Position numbers and translations under genes: made by a program. 64,000 nucleotides of DNA, from the NCBI RefSeq assembly GCF_943914685.1, contig NZ_CALUCZ010000005.1, forward strand, positions 1 through 64,000, in the 5' to 3' direction. The first letter of the stretch is position 1. Each line of letters opens with the position of its first letter. Below the pieces are notes generated by a model, which searched no databases, had not been told where the DNA came from, and was given only the letters and a program-made list of their open reading frames with translations. The DNA is from an uncultured Mobiluncus sp. Lineage in GTDB: Bacteria; Actinomycetota; Actinomycetes; Actinomycetales; Actinomycetaceae. Shown here piece by piece: positions 17,297 to 25,982 of this stretch.

Positions 17297-17302
17297 TAGA
17301 AT
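17297..17302 (+). promoter_or_regulatory. -10 box TAGAAT upstream of DUF6541 gene
   Basis: TAGAAT lies 30 bp before TTG 17333, with GAAAGGA at 17317-17323 as ribosome site. No clear -35 is visible. Confidence 0.4.
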
Positions 17303-17332
17303 TAAACCACCCTTAGAAAGGAATCGCTGACG

Positions 17333-19486
17333 TTGATTGACTCCCTGTTACTGACCGGCACGACGCTGGTAGCCCTAGTCTACCTGCTGGTGCCGGGGCT
17401 GACGGTGCTGTGGGGTTTGGGGATTCACGGGGCCTTGCGTGTCGTGGCGGCTCCGGCGGTGAGCTTGGGAGTGTGGGCCGGGGCGACCTGGATTGCTATC
17501 GGGCTGCAGCTGCCGTGGCGGGCGTGGCTGGCGTTGCCGCTGCTGGTGCTCATTTGTCTGCCTTTCGTGGTGGGTCGGCTGTGGACCCTGCGTTCGGGGT
17601 CACGAGCGGTGTGGCCCCGGGTTCCCTCAACCGGCGTTCCCGGGGGGCTGTGGGCAGTTTTCGCTGGCTGCGCGGTGCTGTCAGCGTTGCCTTACCTGGT
17701 CGCTACCCGTTTGGCGACACGGGTGCCCCAAACCTGGGACGTGGTGTTTCACCTGTCGGGGATTCGTTATACACGCGAGTTCGCCTCCGCCAGCCCCTGG
17801 GTCACGTTGGCTCCCATGAACGAAGGGGTCGGGGCATATTACCCCAATATCTTTCATAACCTGGTGGCGCTGCTACCCGGCTCTCCGCTACAGTCTTACG
17901 CGGGCGCCATGACGGCCGTGCTGGTACTGTGGCCCGCCCTGTTGGGATTGTTTGCCCTACTGGCGCTGACGTCTTGGAAAGGCGCGGGCGAGGCGAGCCG
18001 CACCATCGCGGCTCTGACCGCCTTGGGTGCGGCCACCAGCTCCACCATTACTGCCAATTACGTGGCGAACCTAGCGACCCCGCCCTACACTTTCTCGCTC
18101 ATAGCGACCCCGGGCATGGTGATTTTCGCCGTCGCCATCTATCGATTGCGTCCCACCCCGGTGAAGTATCCCCGCCACGAGACTGCCGGAACCTCTCCCG
18201 ACGTACCCGAAGACACCCCTTCTGCCGGCCAAGCGGCACGGCGGCTCGGGCAAAAAGTCCGCGGCAACCTCCGCCACAGCCTGCTGTCCTCCCAGCTCGC
18301 CCCGTGGATGAGCCTGGGTTGGTTGGTGGGACTGGCCGGTCTGGGCTGCACCCACCCGGCTGCGGTGTTCAACCTGGCGCTGCTGATGTCTCTGCCGGTG
18401 CTGGTGCTGGGGTGGCGCTCGTGGCGGGGTTGGCAGGTGTCCCGAGCGGTAAAGCTGCTGATGCCGCTGATAGTTGCGGTGTTGCTGGGGGTCGGGTTTT
18501 GGCTAGTGCTGGTACCCCGCCTGGTTTCCATGTCGAAATTCGCCAACCCGCACAACCACACTTGGGACCTGACCTGGCGATTGCTGATGGACTACCCGAA
18601 AGGCCCGTTCTTTACGGGTTTCGGGCTGGGCGGCGCGATTTATACCGTGGCAGCGGTGGTGGCTAGCGTGTGGTTGGTACGCCAGCGCCGACTGTTATGG
18701 CTGGTCGGCGGGCTGGTCATGAGCACAGCGTTTTTCCTGCTGGCAGCCGGGCCGGTGTGGCCGGGATACTTTCTCACGGCGCCGTGGTATCTGCAGTCCG
18801 GTCGGATTGCCCCGCTGGTGTTGATGTGCGTCTATCCTTTGGGGTCACTAGCCCTGTCACGCGGCCTGGAACGCCTCGCCACCTGGCCTCGTTGGGTGTC
18901 GTGTCCGCAGGCTTATCGGTGGTTTTCGGGGGCACTAGCTGCGGTGGTGCTGGTCAGTGGGTGCGGAGGCACCGTGTGGGGACGCCTTAAGGTGATTGAT
19001 GGTTCCTACGATCCGGCGGTTATCGTCCGCGGCACGATGGTCACCGCTTCCGAACAGGCGTTCATCGAGCGGGTGGCCCCGACTTTGCCGCCCGATACCG
19101 TCATCTGGGGCGCTCCACAGATTGGCACCCCGTTTTGGTGGATTTTGGGTGGGGTTCATGTGGCACGTCCCGCCATGAACTATCCCACCGGACGAGCCCT
19201 AGAGGTCACGAAAGACCTCTATGACGGCCAGATTTCCCCCGAAACTTGTGACTACCTGAAAGCACAAGGGGTGACGCACTACTACTCGGACAACGACACT
19301 TCTGCGGCCGGCTCGCGGTATGGCATTTACATTTGGTTTTGGAAAGAACCGAACGCCATCTTCCGTCCGCCCTCGCAGATGCTTGAAAAAATTGCGGAAA
19401 ACAGGGTGGACACGGGGGATTACGAGTTCACCGGTCAACGCCTGTACCGTGTCAACTACGACACCTGCCCCGGACACGTGCGCTGA
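17333..19486 (+). CDS. Large multi-membrane protein, DUF6541-like
   Basis: A 717-residue membrane protein with about 13 to 15 hydrophobic helices and a soluble C-terminal domain of roughly 150 residues. DVVFHLSGIRYTREF near residue 135 and GVGAYYPNIFHNLVALLPG near 165 match the same positions in the protein at 29677-31635, so the two are paralogues. The layout (early periplasmic loop with acidic residue, many helices, C-terminal extracytoplasmic domain) recalls GT-C enzymes. It could be a lipid-linked-sugar glycosyltransferase or a polymerase; neither is shown. TTG 17333 has GAAAGGA 9 nt upstream. It opens a plus-strand group with a family 4 glycosyltransferase and rmlC. Confidence 0.78.
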   Translation: MIDSLLLTGTTLVALVYLLVPGLTVLWGLGIHGALRVVAAPAVSLGVWAGATWIAIGLQLPWRAWLALPLLVLICLPFVVGRLWTLRSGSRAVWPRVPSTGVPGGLWAVFAGCAVLSALPYLVATRLATRVPQTWDVVFHLSGIRYTREFASASPWVTLAPMNEGVGAYYPNIFHNLVALLPGSPLQSYAGAMTAVLVLWPALLGLFALLALTSWKGAGEASRTIAALTALGAATSSTITANYVANLATPPYTFSLIATPGMVIFAVAIYRLRPTPVKYPRHETAGTSPDVPEDTPSAGQAARRLGQKVRGNLRHSLLSSQLAPWMSLGWLVGLAGLGCTHPAAVFNLALLMSLPVLVLGWRSWRGWQVSRAVKLLMPLIVAVLLGVGFWLVLVPRLVSMSKFANPHNHTWDLTWRLLMDYPKGPFFTGFGLGGAIYTVAAVVASVWLVRQRRLLWLVGGLVMSTAFFLLAAGPVWPGYFLTAPWYLQSGRIAPLVLMCVYPLGSLALSRGLERLATWPRWVSCPQAYRWFSGALAAVVLVSGCGGTVWGRLKVIDGSYDPAVIVRGTMVTASEQAFIERVAPTLPPDTVIWGAPQIGTPFWWILGGVHVARPAMNYPTGRALEVTKDLYDGQISPETCDYLKAQGVTHYYSDNDTSAAGSRYGIYIWFWKEPNAIFRPPSQMLEKIAENRVDTGDYEFTGQRLYRVNYDTCPGHVR

Positions 19487-19565
19487 GCGGATTCGCACCA
19501 CCCGCCCTTGTGCAGTCAATACCAGTCAGTAGACCAGAAACGGCAACCCGACCGCACTATTGAGA

Positions 19566-19571
19566 CATAAT
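19566..19571 (+). promoter_or_regulatory. -10 box CATAAT of leaderless glycosyltransferase start
   Basis: CATAAT ends 7 nt before ATG 19579. The in-frame ATG at 19570 overlaps this box and would be upstream of the mRNA. Confidence 0.5.
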
Positions 19572-19578
19572 GGACAGT

Positions 19579-20748
19579 ATGAAGGTTGCCATTGTTACTA
19601 CTGAATATCCCACGATTGAATCTCCCAACACCGGTGTGTTCGTGCGCATGAATGCCCAGGCTATCGGGGTGAATCACCAGGTGACGGTGGTGCATTTGCG
19701 CTCCGAAGCGGCTGGCAGTGAGGAAAACCACTACACCGACGCCAACGTGGACGTGCGGGGCTTTCCCAACGCGATGCGCGCTCCGGAAGACTTCGAACGG
19801 GCTGCTCAGATTGTTTACGCCCTAGCTCCCGGTTTCGACATTATTCACACCATGAATCAGCGTTCCCTAATTCCGTTTGGGCTGCCAGAACGCGAGGATG
19901 AACAGCTGGCTTGTGCCTGGGTGCACACCGAGCCGTGGCAACTGACCAGCCCGATGGATTGGCCTCAGGAAGTCTTGCCGGTGGAGGAAATTCTGCTGCG
20001 TCCCGACGGCCTCACCGCCCCGGCGGTGAAAATGCTTGAGGACATTGCCTCCCGGCGTTTCTCGTCCTATACCGCCGCGGTGCCCTACATTGTGCCCTCC
20101 CCGCTGTACCCTGCGGTGCCGCAGCTGGAGGGGGTGGAAAGCCCGGTTCCCGCTGACAGTGAGTTCTCCCCTCGCCCGTGCGAGGCGGGTCAGCTGCGCT
20201 TGGTTTCGGTCGGTGCGGTCAACGCGAAACATCAGCCGGAAGTGGCGATTCGCACGGTGAAAACGCTACGAGCTGCTGGGGTGGACGCCACCCTGACCTG
20301 GGTCGGTGAAGGGGTCGCAAAGATTCGGAGTCAGGAAAAGATTAAAGACCTGAAACTAGAGGAATACGTGCGTTTCGTCTCCGCCAACGAGGTCGGGGTC
20401 GTGGAAGCCCTCAACGCTGCGGATTTGTTCATTGGCCCCACCAAGGAGGAAAACTTTTACGTGCCGGCCCTCCAGGCGCTCCTGGCGGGTCGTCCCCTGG
20501 TGCTGGGCGAAGGTGCTCGCGATTTGCAGTGGATTGGCGCCGATACCGAGCGGGTCGTGCGTATCGTGACGGAAAAGAATTCAAAGTTTTGGGCCCAGGC
20601 GTGTCAGGAGCTGCAGGCCGCTACCGCCGCGATGGAGCCTCGCGAGGTTGCCGAAACGGTGGGGGACCGCTATTCCCCGACCTCTATCGCAGCGGAATAC
20701 GACGAGGTCTACGCCGAAACGATGGCGGCCAGCGGGTTTGCCAGCTGA
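19579..20748 (+). CDS. Glycosyltransferase family 4
   Basis: A 389-residue GT-B enzyme and paralogue of the protein at 8083. The N-terminus MKVAIVTTEYPTIESPNTGV matches that family; CAWVHTEPWQL near residue 115 and ADLFIGPTKEENFYVPALQA near 282 align with the paralogue. The C-terminal GRPLVLGEGA follows the E-x7-E region, in which the second Glu is not conserved. ATG 19579 is chosen over ATG 19570 because homology and the -10 box position both favour it. It precedes rmlC by 85 bp, so a role in adding rhamnose or a neighbouring sugar is possible. Confidence 0.88.
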   Translation: MKVAIVTTEYPTIESPNTGVFVRMNAQAIGVNHQVTVVHLRSEAAGSEENHYTDANVDVRGFPNAMRAPEDFERAAQIVYALAPGFDIIHTMNQRSLIPFGLPEREDEQLACAWVHTEPWQLTSPMDWPQEVLPVEEILLRPDGLTAPAVKMLEDIASRRFSSYTAAVPYIVPSPLYPAVPQLEGVESPVPADSEFSPRPCEAGQLRLVSVGAVNAKHQPEVAIRTVKTLRAAGVDATLTWVGEGVAKIRSQEKIKDLKLEEYVRFVSANEVGVVEALNAADLFIGPTKEENFYVPALQALLAGRPLVLGEGARDLQWIGADTERVVRIVTEKNSKFWAQACQELQAATAAMEPREVAETVGDRYSPTSIAAEYDEVYAETMAASGFAS

Positions 20749-20833
20749 CCGGCCGGGGTCGCTCTGCAGATGAGGAAAAACCCACTAAACTATTGATGGC
20801 TGAAACAGCCACGGACTAGGGAAAGAAGACACG

Positions 20834-21451
20834 ATGGAATACCGCGAACTAAAAATTGCCGGCGCTTGGGAGATTACCCCCAAACAGTTCCCCGATGAAC
20901 GCGGGGCGTTCATGGAAATGTACAAGATGGACGAGTTCGCCGAGGTCGTGGGACATCCGCTAAACCTGGTGCAGGCGAACTGCTCCATTTCAAAAGCCGG
21001 GGTGGTGCGCGGGATTCACTTCGCGGAAGTGCCGCCCAGCCAGGCCAAGTACGTGATGTGTCCGAGCGGTGCCGTGTTGGATTTCGCGGTCGATATTCGC
21101 GTGGGGTCCCCCACCTTTGGCCAGTGGGATTCGGTGCTGCTGGAGGGCGAACATCGCCGGGCCATCTATCTTTCGGAGGGCTTGGGGCACTGTTTCGTAG
21201 CGCTGGAGGACAACTCCACCGTGGTTTATCTGTGTTCCGCGGGCTACAATCCGGGACGCGAACACGGGGTTTCCCCGGTCGACCCCGAGGTGGCGCTCAA
21301 GTGGCCGGATCGTGACTTGGCCGGTCGGCCGCTGCAAGTCATTCTTTCGGAAAAGGACACGGCGGCGCCAAGCCTGGCCGAGGCTCGTGAACAGGGCTTG
21401 CTACCGGATTATCGGGCGACACTGGACTTTATCGCGTCCCTCAAAGGGTAA
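20834..21451 (+). CDS. rmlC: dTDP-4-dehydrorhamnose 3,5-epimerase
   Basis: A 205-residue cupin enzyme, the third step of dTDP-L-rhamnose synthesis. ITPKQFPDERGAFMEMYK at about 15-32, QANCSISKAGVVRGIHFA with the catalytic His near 50-66, AVLDFAVDIRVGSPTFGQW near 79-97 and the Tyr-containing YLCSAGYNPGREHGVSP near 132-148 are all diagnostic. ATG 20834 has GGGAAAGAAG upstream. The other rml genes lie 11 to 21 kb away, so the pathway is split within the locus. Complete and of normal length. Confidence 0.95.
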   Translation: MEYRELKIAGAWEITPKQFPDERGAFMEMYKMDEFAEVVGHPLNLVQANCSISKAGVVRGIHFAEVPPSQAKYVMCPSGAVLDFAVDIRVGSPTFGQWDSVLLEGEHRRAIYLSEGLGHCFVALEDNSTVVYLCSAGYNPGREHGVSPVDPEVALKWPDRDLAGRPLQVILSEKDTAAPSLAEAREQGLLPDYRATLDFIASLKG

Positions 21452-21756
21452 TTCCCTTCAATAGTATCCCCTTCCGCCCAGGTAGGTGACGTTACGTACC
21501 CGGGCGGGGTCGAGGTTATTGAGATTAGCGATATGAACCGATTGGTCCTGTTGCTACAGCCTTGCCTGCTGATACAGCGGGCAAATATATGCGTGCAAGT
21601 CACGGCATGCTATGGTAGCACCCCAATCATAAGTACACTTTTCGCCTGGTATTTCCCCATGGCTCGGTAGCGGTTCGCGATGCTCCCGTGGCAGCTTGTA
21701 AGCGTTTTCAAGCCACGTTCCGCCCGCATCAACGCGGCGATACGCTATTCTCGGTT

Positions 21757-21794
21757 AACCCCGTTGGGGTTGTCGCCTTCGCTTCGGTAACCCC
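21757..21794. repeat. Mutually exclusive hairpins (AACCCC / GGGGTT / AACCCC)
   Basis: GGGGTT at 21766-21771 can pair either with AACCCC at 21757-21762 (3-nt loop) or with AACCCC at 21789-21794 (17-nt loop). The arrangement is attenuator-like, but no gene downstream on the plus strand would be controlled. Confidence 0.4.
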
Positions 21795-21938
21795 AATTCT
21801 CCCTAAGCAAAGACTTGCGGCACCGGAAATTGCTGTCAGAAATACCAAAACGTTTCATGAAAATCGCCCCCTAGAGGTGAAATAAAGCCATCATCCGAGT
21901 TATAGACAGCTGGTTGAGAAGAAGAAGGGGGTTTAAAC

Positions 21939-21973
21939 ATTTGTGGGGGATTTCAAGCGAATCCCCCACAAAT
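21939..21973 (-). terminator. Strong 14-bp hairpin terminator
   Basis: ATTTGTGGGGGATT (21939-21952) is perfectly inverted at 21960-21973 with a 7-nt loop. It lies 16 bp past the stop of the secreted-protein gene. The T-tract on the minus strand is short (TTT in GTTTAAAC). Confidence 0.7.
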
Positions 21974-21988
21974 ATTCAAGTCACGGTC

Positions 21989-23308
21989 CTACAGTCCATG
22001 CCAGTACTGAGCAATCATTGCTACCGCATAAACAGGGTGTGAATCCCAGTCTCCGTTTGGCGGTAAGCCGTTCACGGTTCCAGTAAATCTGAAGTCGGCC
22101 CCATTCTGGGATACTCCATTGGTGTTGTGTCCCTGCAAACCAAAGTTCGCAAAACCTGGCCCATTCGTGTTCCAGGAACCATTTAGACCGCTTTCTGCAG
22201 CGTTATCCCCGACTTTTACCCTGACATTCTTTGCGGTTGAATTCAAGGTGTCACCGTTCTTTCGGGCGTCTCCTTCAGCTTGGAAGAACAGCCGTGGAGT
22301 CATATTTACAGTGACTCTGCCCACTATCTGTCCATCGGCAATAAAGACGGTAGTGCCGTCCTTCCACCACTGAATGGTTACTTCGTGGGGATTGTTGTCA
22401 GACTTTTTAAAGTAGCTGTAAGTGAAGTTGCCGCCTTGAACTCGGTTCATCATAAAGCTTGGAGTGCCTTGAGATTCGGGCGCTGCGGTGTCGGCTTGAA
22501 GTCCGAAGGCAACTGCATTGTTATGGGCATCGTGGATATTGAGCATCGAGTTGTATCCAGTACCTGAGCCACCTGCCTGCAGGGTTGCAGAAATTTCCGC
22601 GTAAGGTGCGGCAGTGGGAGGGGCAACGGGCTTCACGCCCTCGCCACTGAAGTTGATATTCTCAAATGCCACGTTTACTTTGTCTCCATTCTCGCGCGCT
22701 GCGCCTAAGAATGAGATTGAGGGATGACTCATGTTAAGCCAGTAGGGACCAAGCTTCTGTTTGTGATCAATATCCCAGGTTATGGAAGAACCGTCCCAGG
22801 AAAACTCGAAGGCGTGAGAAGGCCCACCTACGGCGTTTCCGGGCCAGTAACCGCCAACGGGCTTACCGTGCGCAGCACCTTCAACCATCACGGTGAAACC
22901 GGTCGGGGATACCCCAGGATCGTGAATCAAACCAAAAGCTATGTAGTTCTCAGGGTCGTTCCAAAACTGAACCAGCCCCTTGTAGCCCGTACCGCTGCCG
23001 TATTCACATTGGAACCTAGCCGCGCAATCCTTGGCTTCCATCCGTACGGATAGGTCTCCTTTGGAGGCTGCAGGTGTGTTGATAGTGGCACCTGCCTGGT
23101 AATTTACTGGACCAGTTCCCCATGCTCCGGTAGTTTGGCGTGCTCCGGTGACTGTGACAGTGTCAAAGTGGGAAGAAACTGTGGCAATCAATCCGGGATC
23201 CCAGGAATGAGGAGATAGCGCCAGCGGTGCGGCCTGCGCTGGTGAAGCCACCCCGAGCAAGGCGAACGCCAGTGCTCCTGCAATAGCCAAGAATTTCTTT
23301 TTGAACAT
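21989..23308 (-). CDS. Secreted two-domain protein of unknown function
   Basis: A 439-residue protein with a clear Sec signal peptide (MFKKKFLAIAGALAFALLGV) ending in AQA. ATG 23308 is chosen because AGGAG is just upstream and the signal peptide starts there; an in-frame start 11 codons earlier is less likely. The mature part seems to hold two related domains. One ends ISFLGAARENGDKVNVAFEN, the other LFFQAEGDARKNGDTLNSTA. Each has a preceding (N)xxAFGL stretch, like a repeated jelly-roll or lectin-type beta-sandwich. The family is not recognised. No sortase motif or C-terminal anchor is visible, so it should be released or held by the envelope glycans. A strong terminator follows. Confidence 0.8.
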   Translation of the reverse strand: MFKKKFLAIAGALAFALLGVASPAQAAPLALSPHSWDPGLIATVSSHFDTVTVTGARQTTGAWGTGPVNYQAGATINTPAASKGDLSVRMEAKDCAARFQCEYGSGTGYKGLVQFWNDPENYIAFGLIHDPGVSPTGFTVMVEGAAHGKPVGGYWPGNAVGGPSHAFEFSWDGSSITWDIDHKQKLGPYWLNMSHPSISFLGAARENGDKVNVAFENINFSGEGVKPVAPPTAAPYAEISATLQAGGSGTGYNSMLNIHDAHNNAVAFGLQADTAAPESQGTPSFMMNRVQGGNFTYSYFKKSDNNPHEVTIQWWKDGTTVFIADGQIVGRVTVNMTPRLFFQAEGDARKNGDTLNSTAKNVRVKVGDNAAESGLNGSWNTNGPGFANFGLQGHNTNGVSQNGADFRFTGTVNGLPPNGDWDSHPVYAVAMIAQYWHGL

Positions 23309-23429
23309 GGTTGCTCCTAAAAAGCGAGGATTGATTGACACTATATGCTATCAACAAGCATGCCATCCCACCGGCAAAACAACTTGTAATTTTTGGTGGC
23401 AGATGAAGGCAAGGTTTAGGCGAGGAGAA

Positions 23430-25982
23430 TCAGGCACCCCTACGTATCCGTTTGACAAGGTACCGGCGGCGTAAAACAGCAAAAGTCTTCTTCATCAGTC
23501 CGAGGGGCCCTTGGTGGCGCAAGTAATACCAGGCTCGCTCCAAATCGCCCCGCAATCCACCCTTGTAAGCGGGAAGAACAGTTGTCGGCTCGTTATCAAT
23601 CATGGGACGAACCCGAGACGGGGAGCTGTTCAACAGGGGGCGATTACAAAAATCGATCAAAGGTTCCAGGACCTTTTCCCACCTGAAGGCATCTGCGTAC
23701 TGGCGGACTCGAGTTTTCACCTGGGCTGCCGTTTCCGAGTTGTAAAGAAGATCCTCAAGTGCAAAAACGAGCGCATCCACGTCCTCGGGCGCAACCCCAT
23801 GACCGATGCCTTCTTCATCCAAAATGTTGCCGAAGGAATCACCTACAGTTGCTACGATAGGAAGTCCTGCCCACAAATAATCCAGAATTCTGGTGCGGAA
23901 TGAAAGATAGGTTTCTACATGCATGAAGTGTGTGGACACACCCAAGTCGGCATCGGCAAGGACATTTCCGCGTTTGCTGTATTCAACCCAGTCTGAGTTA
24001 AAGAAGACATGTCGGTTAGTTAGACCAAGCGTTTTGGAAAGTTCCTGAGCTTCGAAAGCAATCTTCATATCTGGGACACCGGGATTCGGGTGCTTCATGC
24101 CCATGAAGTACAAACGAACGTCAGGGTGATTTTCGGCTAGTTTAGCAACTGCTTTGATTAGCGTTAGTGGGTCAAACCAGTTGTATACCCCGCCACCCCA
24201 AATAATGACTTTGTCATCCATGCCAATTCCGGGAACTTTTCCACGAATTCCATGCTCACTTTGTTCCAAAGGCTTGTTTTCAAGCCCAAAGGGAACAACC
24301 TGAATGAAGTCATCGATTTCTTTAGCGGAGCTCATCTGCTCAAGACGTTGCTGAACGGCTGCATGTCCCAACCAAAAATCTTTTTGCTTGGCAGAGGCAC
24401 ACAACAACAAATCTGCGCGTCTAATCTGCTTGTTGAGAATCTCTGTGACGGTCTCGATTGATTGCTGACGCCCAACCGGACCTAGGTCGCGGGCCTGCTC
24501 TAGCTGCTCCAAGTGGATTGGGTCGTATACATCAGCAACTACAACTTTATCCTTCTGGTCCATAATCCAAGGGGCACCTTCTAGGAAGAATCCCTGGAAA
24601 ATAATGACATCGGCCCACTGGGTGTAAAGTTTGAGTTTTTCACCTGCGCAGTAAATCACTGCGAAGGCGGAACTTTGTTCCTCTAGCTCCACGCCGGAAG
24701 TGGAGATGAGTACCACTTCATTAGTTCTGCTCAGGTGATTCGCCATCTGCCAGGCTCGTATTGCTGGGCCTGCAATCTGTTTTTTGATAGGCTCACCCGT
24801 TACCACCATGATTCGTGGCTTGGCCCTGAAGTTGGACCCTATGCCCATGATGTTAGTGATGATTTCATGGCCCACCATGTACGGAGGATAATCAAAGGCT
24901 GATTCCATAGCCTCACCAAAAAGCTTGAAAAGGTCGGAATCTGGAACTTTGCGCACTAACTGTAACTCACGGCGTGATTCCATGATTGAAGGAAGCATTT
25001 CACGCACGTAGTCAATCGCGTAAACGCCGGTTAAAGAGTTCTTTTGGAGCGTCATTCCACCGGCCGTGGCAGCCGCTTTATCCTTTCCAAAGTGACGACC
25101 CAAAGCGAGCATAAATGCTGGTCCGAGTGTTTTCTTCAAGGTGTCATCAGCGTAGTTCTTTAACATGCAGAGTAACGAGTTTCGTTCCAGCAGATAGGTT
25201 TCCCGGAAGGCTCCGAATTTGTCCATAGAAGCGTGGTGTCGATGGTAGGCCAGAGAACCTGATACATATCGCACCCGATATCCCAAAAGGTTCAAACGCC
25301 AGCCCAAGTCGACATCCTCGTAAAACATGAAGAATCGTTCGTCAAATCCGCCGATTGAGCGGAACAGTGCTGTAGGCATGAACATGGCAGCACCGGTAGC
25401 AAAAAGAACATCGTGGTCGAGATCCAAAACATTTGTATATTTTTGGCCAACCTCACGCTTGTATCCCATCCCGTACCAGGTTAGGGAAGAATTTACGAAA
25501 TCTACGGTTTTTCCTTCCCAATCGAGAACACGCGAGGCAACGCAGCCGATGGTTGGGTCCTGGCGCATAGCCTCGACAGCAGCTCGTACCCAACCGCGGT
25601 CAGGTCTGGCATCGTTGTTTAGGAAAGCTACGTACTGCCCTCGCGCCCGGGCAACTCCGAAGTTACAACCAGCAGCGAATCCAAGGTTGTGTCCCGACTG
25701 AAAGACATGCACATGGGGGAGTGCCTCAGAAATTTTCCTGTCTTGGTCATCCCCTGAGTTGTTGTCCACCACAATCAGCTCAAGTTTGTCCTGAGGCCAG
25801 TCCACATCGTCGAAATATTTAAGACAGGTAATGGTGTCATCGGCACCTTTGTAGTTAACCAGGATAACCGAGACCATGCCCTCGACAAGTTCTTCGTGCG
25901 GGTCGCCAACAGGAATAAACCCGCCCACGTTGCTCTCTCCGGTCTGGGAACTAAGGACACCAATATGCTGTTCATGTCTCAT
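23430..25982 (-). CDS. Bifunctional glycosyltransferase: GT2 domain fused to GT-B domain
   Basis: An 850-residue protein. Residues about 35-260 form a GT-A domain of rhamnosyltransferase-like type: VSVILVNYKGADDTITCLKY, VDNNSGDD, FLNNDARPDRGW and GGFDERFFMFYEDVDLGWRL. Residues about 385-780 form a GT-B domain: VVTGEPIKKQIAGPAIRAW, IIWGGGVYNWFDPLTLIKAV and the late helix SFRTRILDYLWAGLPIVATV. ATG 25982 overlaps the upstream stop by ATGA and has AGCAGG upstream. Such tandem enzymes can add two sugars in turn, often in ABC-exported polymers; this fits the Wzm/Wzt pair encoded divergently next door. The C-terminus is strongly basic. Confidence 0.88.
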   Translation of the reverse strand: MRHEQHIGVLSSQTGESNVGGFIPVGDPHEELVEGMVSVILVNYKGADDTITCLKYFDDVDWPQDKLELIVVDNNSGDDQDRKISEALPHVHVFQSGHNLGFAAGCNFGVARARGQYVAFLNNDARPDRGWVRAAVEAMRQDPTIGCVASRVLDWEGKTVDFVNSSLTWYGMGYKREVGQKYTNVLDLDHDVLFATGAAMFMPTALFRSIGGFDERFFMFYEDVDLGWRLNLLGYRVRYVSGSLAYHRHHASMDKFGAFRETYLLERNSLLCMLKNYADDTLKKTLGPAFMLALGRHFGKDKAAATAGGMTLQKNSLTGVYAIDYVREMLPSIMESRRELQLVRKVPDSDLFKLFGEAMESAFDYPPYMVGHEIITNIMGIGSNFRAKPRIMVVTGEPIKKQIAGPAIRAWQMANHLSRTNEVVLISTSGVELEEQSSAFAVIYCAGEKLKLYTQWADVIIFQGFFLEGAPWIMDQKDKVVVADVYDPIHLEQLEQARDLGPVGRQQSIETVTEILNKQIRRADLLLCASAKQKDFWLGHAAVQQRLEQMSSAKEIDDFIQVVPFGLENKPLEQSEHGIRGKVPGIGMDDKVIIWGGGVYNWFDPLTLIKAVAKLAENHPDVRLYFMGMKHPNPGVPDMKIAFEAQELSKTLGLTNRHVFFNSDWVEYSKRGNVLADADLGVSTHFMHVETYLSFRTRILDYLWAGLPIVATVGDSFGNILDEEGIGHGVAPEDVDALVFALEDLLYNSETAAQVKTRVRQYADAFRWEKVLEPLIDFCNRPLLNSSPSRVRPMIDNEPTTVLPAYKGGLRGDLERAWYYLRHQGPLGLMKKTFAVLRRRYLVKRIRRGA

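Larger units (their letters stand above)
21452..21988. other. 537-bp gap without recognisable gene
   Basis: No convincing coding region is seen between rmlC and the secreted-protein gene. The right end holds a strong terminator for the minus-strand gene. The middle holds nested inverted repeats at 21757-21794. Short minus-strand open stretches around 21600-21740 may be gene remnants but match nothing I recognise. Confidence 0.6.

Noticed and set aside
21688..21885. 65-residue plus-strand open frame in the gap after rmlC
   Set aside because: No ribosome site, no recognisable motif, and it crosses the nested hairpins.
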